From an uncultured Lachnospiraceae bacterium (GTDB lineage: Bacteria > Bacillota > Clostridia > Lachnospirales > Lachnospiraceae): DNA of 6,938 nucleotides. A program made the translations under genes and the position numbers. This document shows, in pieces, positions 1 through 4,304 of the stretch (position 1 is its first letter; every line of letters starts with the position of its first letter). A model generated the notes under the pieces. It was not told where the DNA came from, searched no databases, and saw nothing but the letters and a program-made list of their open reading frames with translations. The stretch is from assembly GCA_910585255.1 (NCBI GenBank), contig CAJUEI010000194.1, positions 1-6,938 on the forward strand, given 5' to 3'.

Positions 1-1
1 G

Positions 2-46
2 AAAGCGGTGGGTTGGGACTTCCTTGATGAGGTTATGAGCAAGTAG
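2..46 (+). CDS. C-terminal end of an upstream gene (partial, unidentified)
   Basis: From position 2 one frame reads KAVGWDFLDEVMSK and then stops at TAG (44-46). The other two forward frames hit stops at 26-28 and 36-38. The peptide looks like an ordinary protein C-terminus and an 80-nt intergenic gap follows it, so this is probably the tail of a gene that begins outside the window. Fourteen residues are too few to assign a family, and a chance open frame of this length is possible. Confidence 0.4.
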   Translation, partial: KAVGWDFLDEVMSK

Positions 47-70
47 CAAAGCGGACTGCGAATATCCGAT

Positions 71-100
71 TTGATTAAAATCTAATTTATGAAATGTAAA
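71..100 (+). promoter_or_regulatory. Weak candidate promoter for the MATE gene
   Basis: TTGATT (71-76) resembles a sigma-A -35 box. TGTAAA (95-100), 18 bp downstream, is a poor -10 box. It lies in the AT-rich gap before the transporter gene, where a promoter is expected, but the -10 match is weak. Read-through from the upstream gene is an equally good explanation. Confidence 0.22.
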
Positions 101-126
101 AAGTATTAGAAAGGAAACAGAAAAAC

Positions 127-1479
127 ATGACAGAACAGACGGAAAAGAAACAATTTTATCGGGCAGTGCTGACCCTTCTTATTCCTATGGCACTTCAAAA
201 TCTGATTAATGTCGGAATTTCTTCCGTAGATGTCATTATGCTTGGACGAGTCGGGGAAAAAGTACTTTCTGGAGCGTCTTTAGGAAGTCAGGTTCAGTTT
301 ATTATGAGCCTGATTTTATTTGGGCTGACTTCCGGGGCTTCGGTTTTAATTGCTCAGTATTGGGGAAAAGGGGATAAAGATTCGATTGCTGCTGTATTTG
401 GAATGGCAATGAAAACTGCTGCACTTGTCGGAATTTTTTTTGCTGTTATAACCGAATGTATGCCTAAAAGAATCATGATGATTTTTACAGATGATGCAGA
501 AGTGATCTTACAGGGAGTACGTTACCTTCGAATTGTTGCACTTTCTTATACAGTCTCTGCCATTACCATGGTCTATTTAAATACCATGCGTGGAATGGAA
601 CGGGTAGCAATTGCAACTGTTACTTATCTAATCTCTATGATAACGAACATTGTTGGAAACAGTTTTTTTATATTTGGACTGGGTTCTTTTCCTAAAATGG
701 GAGTTGCAGGTGCAGCAATAGGAACACTGTTGGCTCGAATAGCAGAACTTGTAGTAGTAATTTTTTATAATTGGAAAAAAAACGAGGTATTGGCATTTCG
801 TTTTTCCTTTTTATTTCGAAGGGATTCTCTGTTATTTCGAGATTTTGTCAAGTATTCCATACCAGTTATTTTTAATGAACTGATGTGGGGAGCAGGAGTT
901 TCTACTATTGCAGCAATATTAGGACATATGGGAAGCTCGGCTGTAGCGGCAAATTCGGTAGCACAGGTCGTTCGGCAGCTTGCTACAGTAGTAGCATTTG
1001 GAGTTTCTTCTACTACAGCGATTTTAATTGGAAAAGCGATAGGAGAGGGAAAATTAGAAACAGCAAAAGAATATGGAAAGCGGTTTCGAAAGCTAAGTAT
1101 AATTACCGGAATTGCCGGAGCTGTCGTTGTGCTGCTTGCCCGACCGATTGTAATGACAGCATTTACTTTATCGGAAGAGTCCCGATATTATCTTGGAGTT
1201 ATGATGCTAGTCATGTCTTATTTTGTAATAGGGCAGTCTTATAATACTACTTTGGTAGTCGGAATCTTTCGAGGAGGAGGAGATACCTTATTTGGGCTGA
1301 TTTTAGATGTTTCCATTATGTGGGGAATTTCGATAGCGTTTGGAGCGGTCGGAGCTTTTTTTCTGGATTTTTCGGTACCTTTGGTCTATATAATTTTACT
1401 GAGTGATGAAGTAATTAAGATACCGATTACTACTTGGCGGTATCGGACGTATCGTTGGCTTCAAAATGTAACACGATAA
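127..1479 (+). CDS. MATE family multidrug/toxin efflux transporter
   Basis: This is a 450-residue polytopic membrane protein, the usual length for MATE (multi-antimicrobial extrusion) transporters, which export drugs or metabolites by Na+ or H+ antiport. The N-terminus has the family look: a short polar leader, then LLIPMALQNLINVG (17-30) and SSVDVIMLGRVGE (32-44). The two homologous halves (about 13-235 and 240-440) show paired motifs: AQYWGKGD (76-83) against IGKAIGEGK (301-309), and NTMRGMERV (152-160) against FRGGGDTLFG (381-390). About 12 hydrophobic segments are visible, with no signal peptide. ATG at 127 follows an AAGGAA stretch (111-116) at rather long spacing, and the MATE N-terminus starts properly from it. 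The deacylase gene begins 34 nt after the stop, so co-transcription is likely. The substrate cannot be read from sequence. There is no adjacent MarR- or TetR-type regulator. Confidence 0.93.
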   Translation: MTEQTEKKQFYRAVLTLLIPMALQNLINVGISSVDVIMLGRVGEKVLSGASLGSQVQFIMSLILFGLTSGASVLIAQYWGKGDKDSIAAVFGMAMKTAALVGIFFAVITECMPKRIMMIFTDDAEVILQGVRYLRIVALSYTVSAITMVYLNTMRGMERVAIATVTYLISMITNIVGNSFFIFGLGSFPKMGVAGAAIGTLLARIAELVVVIFYNWKKNEVLAFRFSFLFRRDSLLFRDFVKYSIPVIFNELMWGAGVSTIAAILGHMGSSAVAANSVAQVVRQLATVVAFGVSSTTAILIGKAIGEGKLETAKEYGKRFRKLSIITGIAGAVVVLLARPIVMTAFTLSEESRYYLGVMMLVMSYFVIGQSYNTTLVVGIFRGGGDTLFGLILDVSIMWGISIAFGAVGAFFLDFSVPLVYIILLSDEVIKIPITTWRYRTYRWLQNVTR

Positions 1480-1513
1480 ATATAATATAGTAATAGAAAA
1501 AGGGAGAAAGCAT

Positions 1514-1981
1514 ATGGGAGAAAAGACAAATGTAATGCGGGTATTGGAACAAAAAAAGGTGAATTATAAAAGTTATTATTATACAGGTGATGGGACGCTT
1601 AGTGGAGTGGAGGTAGCGGCTTTGCTGGGGCAGAATCCAAAGCGGGTGTTTAAGACACTGGTTACGGTGGGAAAGTCAAAAAAGAATTATGTGTTTGTCA
1701 TTCCGGTGGATCAGGAATTGAATTTAAAAAAAGCGGCTGCGGCAGTAGGGGAAAAGTCAGTTGAGATGGTAAAGGCAAAGGAGCTTTTGCCGCTTACAGG
1801 ATATGTGCATGGAGGGTGTTCTCCTATTGGGATGAAGAAAGTTTTTCCTACTGTTGTGCATTGTACGGTGCGGGAGTTTGAGACGATTTTTTTTAGTGCC
1901 GGGAAGATAGGATGCCAGGTGGAAGTGGGGCTGGAGGGGCTTCGAAGGGTAATGGATTGTTTGGTGGAGGATATTGTGTGA
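1514..1981 (+). CDS. ybaK: Cys-tRNA(Pro)/aminoacyl-tRNA deacylase, YbaK/EbsC type
   Basis: This 155-residue cytosolic protein has the typical length of a stand-alone YbaK editing domain. In the known family these enzymes hydrolyse Cys-tRNA(Pro) formed when prolyl-tRNA synthetase mischarges cysteine, acting in trans after synthesis. Visible marks are the VFKTLV segment (45-50), whose Lys47 aligns with the essential lysine of YbaK, the VFVIPVDQELNLKKAA strand-helix (60-75), and the glycine-rich GYVHGGCSPIGMKK loop (97-109). The latter corresponds to the family's GY.GG.SP.G.K signature. ATG at 1514 is preceded by AGGGAG (1501-1506) at 7-nt spacing, which fixes the start. The gene follows the MATE gene closely. 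A TATAAT-like string in the gap (from 1481) lacks a clear -35 box, so an internal promoter is not supported. A structured repeat begins 25 nt after the stop. Confidence 0.9.
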   Translation: MGEKTNVMRVLEQKKVNYKSYYYTGDGTLSGVEVAALLGQNPKRVFKTLVTVGKSKKNYVFVIPVDQELNLKKAAAAVGEKSVEMVKAKELLPLTGYVHGGCSPIGMKKVFPTVVHCTVREFETIFFSAGKIGCQVEVGLEGLRRVMDCLVEDIV

Positions 1982-2006
1982 GAAAGGACATAAATAGGAG
2001 GGGGGA

Positions 2007-2160
2007 GGACGCAGGCAGGAGAGAGGGATTCTTTGCTGGGGCCGTTTGCACTAAGGCTTCCTCGCAGCGGACACATAAGGTGCTAAAGAACAGCACCTAA
2101 GTGCCGGCGGGAAGCAATACCCCTGCAAAGATTCCCTCTCTCCTGCCTGCTGTGTATTCC
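2007..2160 (+). repeat. Structured palindromic repeat, copy 1 (possible structured RNA)
   Basis: A 140-bp imperfect palindrome (2011-2150) has 31-nt arms, 2011-2041 and 2120-2150, complementary at 29 of 31 positions. Inside, GCTTCC (2056-2061) can pair with GGAAGC (2110-2115). CGC, CGG and CAC (2063-2073) can pair with GTG, CCG and GCG (2101-2109), with small bulges. An apical hairpin AGGTGCT/AGCACCT (2078-2084 and 2092-2098) closes a 7-nt loop. The second copy at 2761-2914 on the other strand is the same length. The two share the whole core apart from the hairpin tip, and also share GGAC before the left arm and TGTRTATTCC after the right arm, which sets the boundaries given here. No U-tract follows, so it is not a classical terminator, and no credible protein is encoded. 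It lies between convergent genes, 25 nt after the ybaK stop and in its sense direction. I do not recognise the family. Confidence 0.85.
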
Positions 2161-2177
2161 GACCGGAAAGCTAGAAA

Positions 2178-2630
2178 TTATTTGTGAATATACATTCTTG
2201 ACATATGGGGTTCTCCATCTCCTTGAACCATATATAAGAATTCCCAGCCATATTTCTCATAGAAGCTGGTATGATCAGTAAGTAAATAGATAGGCGTTAT
2301 GGACTTGGATTTCAAATCCTCTACCACCATATTAAGCAAGTGTCCGGCTATCCCCCTACATCGGTAGTCTTTTTCTGTATAGACTGCACAGACATTAGGA
2401 ACAAGATCTTTTCTATTGTGGAAGTCATTTTCAATTACACCAAGACCTCCTATTATTTTTTTCTCATCTAAGCAAAGATACCAGCCATATTCCGTTTCGT
2501 TGTTAAGATAAGCGTTCATACATTCCAGATAAGCTTCTTTGGGAACGCCCCATTTACAATGGAACCATTCGGCTGCTGTATCTTTTATCTGTGGCTTTTG
2601 CCTTAAAGTGATATATGTGTACTTTTTCAT
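2178..2630 (-). CDS. GNAT family N-acetyltransferase
   Basis: This 150-residue cytosolic protein has a single GNAT (GCN5-related acetyltransferase) domain, which transfers acetyl from acetyl-CoA to an amine. The acetyl-CoA pyrophosphate loop is visible as YRCRGIAGHLL (89-99), matching the R-x-x-G-x-G/A motif. It is preceded by the beta-strand NVCAVYTEKDYR (79-90) and followed by motif B, IYLLTDHTSFYEKYGWEFL (114-132), with the Tyr-Glu-Lys-Tyr-Gly-Trp stretch typical of the family. The start is ATG at 2630-2628, with GGAG at 2643-2640 about 10 nt upstream. A weak promoter (TTTCCA at 2701-2696, 17 bp, TAAAAT at 2678-2673) may drive it. The gene stands alone, convergent to ybaK, and lies between two inverted copies of the structured repeat. 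The acceptor substrate is unknown; an antibiotic-resistance role should not be assumed. Confidence 0.88.
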   Translation of the reverse strand: MKKYTYITLRQKPQIKDTAAEWFHCKWGVPKEAYLECMNAYLNNETEYGWYLCLDEKKIIGGLGVIENDFHNRKDLVPNVCAVYTEKDYRCRGIAGHLLNMVVEDLKSKSITPIYLLTDHTSFYEKYGWEFLYMVQGDGEPHMSRMYIHK

Positions 2631-2760
2631 ATTTTCTTTTCTCCGTTTTTGTTTTATGACTTAATTTCTTTCATTTTACTATGACTTTAAGAGCGTGGAA
2701 ATTTGGTTTGTGTTCCCAATAGGGAAAATGCAGAAGGACGAATTTGAACACTTGAATTTA

Positions 2761-2914
2761 GGAATATACAGTATGGAGCAGAGAGGGTTTCTTTGCAGGG
2801 GTATTGCTTCCCGCCGGCACTTAGGCACGGTATTTTCGTGCCTTATGTGTCCGCTGCGAGGAAGCCTTAGTGCAAACGGCCCCAGCAAAGAAACCCTCTC
2901 TGCTTCATACGTCC
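2761..2914 (-). repeat. Structured palindromic repeat, copy 2 (possible structured RNA)
   Basis: This is the reverse-complement counterpart of the repeat at 2007-2160. Its 140-bp palindrome (2771-2910) has 31-nt arms, 2771-2801 and 2880-2910, complementary at 29 of 31 positions. The core (2802-2822 and 2844-2879) matches copy 1 exactly. The apical hairpin (2823-2829 and 2837-2843, loop 2830-2836) reads AGGCACG/CGTGCCT here, against AGGTGCT/AGCACCT in copy 1: three of seven pairs are changed on both sides and all still pair. In the arms four further pairs change compensatorily, and one change leaves an A-C mismatch. GGAC precedes it (2914-2911) and TGTATATTCC follows it (2770-2761) in element sense. 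It lies 21 nt after the malR stop in the sense direction of malR, and about 130 nt upstream of the GNAT start. There is no U-tract and no credible reading frame. Confidence 0.85.
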
Positions 2915-2935
2915 GGTGTCTGGTTCAGCTCTATT

Positions 2936-3973
2936 TTAAAAGGTTTCTTCTACTTCTATTTGGCGGCAGCTACCTCTTATAATAAGAGAATGTGGAACAA
3001 TAATCTTTGTTGCCAGTAAATTAGGGTTTTCAATATGATTAATAAGCTGTGAAGCTGCTTCAATTCCCAGTTGGTGTGAATTAATATCAATAGAAGTTAA
3101 TTGAGGGGATGTAATCCGTGCAAACAGGGAATTATTAAAGGAAACGATAGAGAGATCCTCTGGGACAGACAAACCGCACTGTACACAGATCCGCTTTAGT
3201 GCAACAGCTAAAATATCATCACTTGCGACAACGGCAGTAGGGCGATCTTCTCGTTTCAGCAGGGCATGGAAGAGTGGATTCTGATCCAGAGAAAGCTGTT
3301 CTACTTCGATGCAGTAATCGGGGAAAATCGGTATTTGATGCTCCGAGAGTGCTAATTGATAACCGGCTTTGCGTTCTGCAGAAAAGAGCATATTATATTC
3401 GCTTCCGACATAGGCAATTCGTCTGTGACCTAAGCTGTATAGATATTCGGTGGCTTCTTTTCCTGCTAGAAGGTTGTCATTATCGATATAGATGGTTTGG
3501 TTGACAAACTGCTTTGCTTTGCCAATTAAGACATAGAGCAGACCCTCATTGTAGAGGTAGTCAATAATGGCATCGTCTTGTTTGGAATAGAGGATAATAT
3601 AGCCCCCCATTTGCTCATCTTTTCCTAGTGTTTGAATGGCACGCAGGATTTCTTCTTCGTCTTGTCCCGTTACAATGGTACTGATATATTCTCTTCCGTT
3701 GCAGAATTGGCTGATTCCTCGGATTGCCTCTAAGTAGAAAGAATTTTCATAGACTTCTCTGGAGGAAGGAGGAAGAATAATACTGATTGTCTGGGGAGAT
3801 TGTCCGGTTTGTGAATTGGCGGAAATATTAGGTTCGTATCCTAATTGTGCCATCGCAAATCGGACTTTTTCTTTTGTTTCTCTGCTGATCGAAGAGTGAT
3901 CTTTGCAGGTTCTGGATACAGTGGAGGGAGATACGCCTGCTAATGCAGCAACATCTCGGATTGTAACAGCCAT
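2936..3973 (-). CDS. malR: LacI family transcriptional repressor, MalR type
   Basis: This 345-residue DNA-binding regulator has the normal length for the LacI/GalR family. The N-terminal helix-turn-helix is intact: TIRDVAALAGVSPSTVSR (4-21), followed by SISRETKEKV and LGYEPN (44-49). The effector domain (about 62-340) has the PBP-like elements YIDNDNLLAG (162-171), LGHRRIAYVG (181-190), AVVASDDILAVA (247-258), SIVSFNNS (275-282) and a LIIRGSC end (330-336). The stretch LPPSSREVYENSFYLEAIRGI (67-87) is characteristic of MalR-like maltose regulators, as I remember that group. The gene is divergent from a maltose-type PTS permease, whose likely operators lie at 4197-4238. ATG at 3973-3971 has AAGGAG 8 nt upstream. 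Residue 55 is Gln where the hinge helix of LacI/PurR normally carries the minor-groove leucine. Sugar specificity is inferred from context; the family call is firm. Confidence 0.9.
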   Translation of the reverse strand: MAVTIRDVAALAGVSPSTVSRTCKDHSSISRETKEKVRFAMAQLGYEPNISANSQTGQSPQTISIILPPSSREVYENSFYLEAIRGISQFCNGREYISTIVTGQDEEEILRAIQTLGKDEQMGGYIILYSKQDDAIIDYLYNEGLLYVLIGKAKQFVNQTIYIDNDNLLAGKEATEYLYSLGHRRIAYVGSEYNMLFSAERKAGYQLALSEHQIPIFPDYCIEVEQLSLDQNPLFHALLKREDRPTAVVASDDILAVALKRICVQCGLSVPEDLSIVSFNNSLFARITSPQLTSIDINSHQLGIEAASQLINHIENPNLLATKIIVPHSLIIRGSCRQIEVEETF

Positions 3974-4041
3974 AATAGATGCTCCTTTTTTGATATTTTC
4001 TGATTTATTGTAAGCTTGATTGTTTTTTGATTTATTTATAG

Positions 4042-4070
4042 ATTATAAAAAGAAAATGGAAAAAAGTCAA
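4042..4070 (-). promoter_or_regulatory. Sigma-A promoter of malR
   Basis: On the minus strand the -35 box TTGACT (4070-4065), a 17-bp spacer and a perfect -10 box TATAAT (4047-4042) form a near-consensus vegetative promoter. Transcription would start near 4035 and leave an untranslated leader of about 60 nt before the malR ATG. The likely operators are more than 120 bp upstream, so direct steric autorepression from those sites is not obvious. Confidence 0.8.
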
Positions 4071-4196
4071 TCGTAAGACGAGTTTCCTTTTCGTCATTTT
4101 TCATAAAATAGTAGGGGGATAATTATGCAATATATAGAAAATACTAAAAAGTTAGAAATTTTTATTGTAATTTTGTAGTAAATGCGGTACAGTTAT

Positions 4197-4217
4197 GTTG
4201 CATAAAGTTTATGAAAC
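4197..4217. promoter_or_regulatory. Probable MalR operator, site 1
   Basis: A 21-bp odd-length palindrome centred on G4207 pairs 9 of 10 flanking positions. The core CATAAAGTTTATG (4201-4213) is perfect, and GTT/AAC match at the ends. Size and symmetry fit a LacI-family site, although the usual central CG is absent. An overlapping palindrome, AAAGTTT/AAACTTT (4204-4220), shares most of the same bases. Binding by the adjacent MalR-type protein is inferred from the divergent gene arrangement. Confidence 0.55.
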
Positions 4218-4222
4218 TTTAG

Positions 4223-4238
4223 TGCAAATATTTATGCA
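4223..4238. promoter_or_regulatory. Probable MalR operator, site 2
   Basis: TGCA at each end (4223-4226 and 4235-4238) frames a 16-bp palindrome with 6 of 8 pairs matching, centred 23.5 bp from site 1. The outer half-site TTTATGCAAC (4231-4240) is the exact inverse of GTTGCATAAA (4197-4206) in site 1, which suggests that one protein reads both. It is less symmetric than site 1. Confidence 0.42.
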
Positions 4239-4289
4239 ACACAATGCAATGTATTAATTTTTTATTATTATATATCAAAATTAAGGAAT

Positions 4290-4304
4290 GGAGGGTTTAT
4301 GATG
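4290..4304 (+). promoter_or_regulatory. Ribosome binding site and ambiguous start of malT
   Basis: GGAGG at 4290-4294 precedes two adjacent in-frame ATG codons, 4299 and 4302. Spacing is 4 nt to the first and 7 nt to the second, so the second ATG is the better placed start. The protein would then lack only its first methionine. Confidence 0.7.

Larger units (their letters stand above)
3974..4298. promoter_or_regulatory. Divergent malR-malT control region
   Basis: This is 325 bp of very AT-rich non-coding DNA between the divergent repressor and permease genes. It holds the malR ribosome binding site (near 3983-3988), a strong minus-strand promoter (4042-4070) and two LacI-type palindromes (4197-4217 and 4223-4238). 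The octamer TTATGCAA occurs at 4123-4130 and 4232-4239, and inverted at 4198-4205, so 4123-4130 may be an extra half-site. I could not assign a convincing plus-strand promoter. The best option, TTGTAG (4173-4178), 16 bp, TATGTT (4195-4200), is weak but would put the operators over the transcription start. No CcpA cre site matching TGWAANCGNTNWCA was found by eye. Confidence 0.8.

Noticed and set aside
885..1244. 119-codon open frame within the MATE gene
   Set aside because: It is a second frame of the transporter gene, rich in Ser, Cys and Arg, with no recognisable domain.
2011..2150. Copy 1 as an ordinary bidirectional Rho-independent terminator between convergent genes
   Set aside because: It is far longer than a terminator, has bulges and a conserved interior, and no T-run follows the arms on either side. 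A terminating effect remains possible but is not shown by the sequence.
2007..2914. Integron attC sites or a CRISPR array
   Set aside because: There are only two copies, in opposite orientation 600 bp apart, with no integrase, cas gene or regular spacer pattern. The hairpin layout also does not show attC core sites.
2007..2914. IS element with terminal inverted repeats
   Set aside because: The region between the repeats encodes an acetyltransferase, not a transposase, and no target-site duplication is evident.
1711..2982. Short open frames over the repeats sharing the peptide MCPLRGSLSANGPSKE (minus strand at copy 1, plus strand at copy 2), and others in the same regions
   Set aside because: The shared peptide comes from the same repeat DNA read in one frame. 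The frames lack ribosome binding sites, run into neighbouring genes or spacer, and the DNA differences follow base-pairing rather than codon constraints. Such peptides are probably spurious annotations.
4050..4298. CcpA cre site in the malR-malT control region
   Set aside because: No stretch matches TGWAANCGNTNWCA by eye; the palindromes present lack the central CG.
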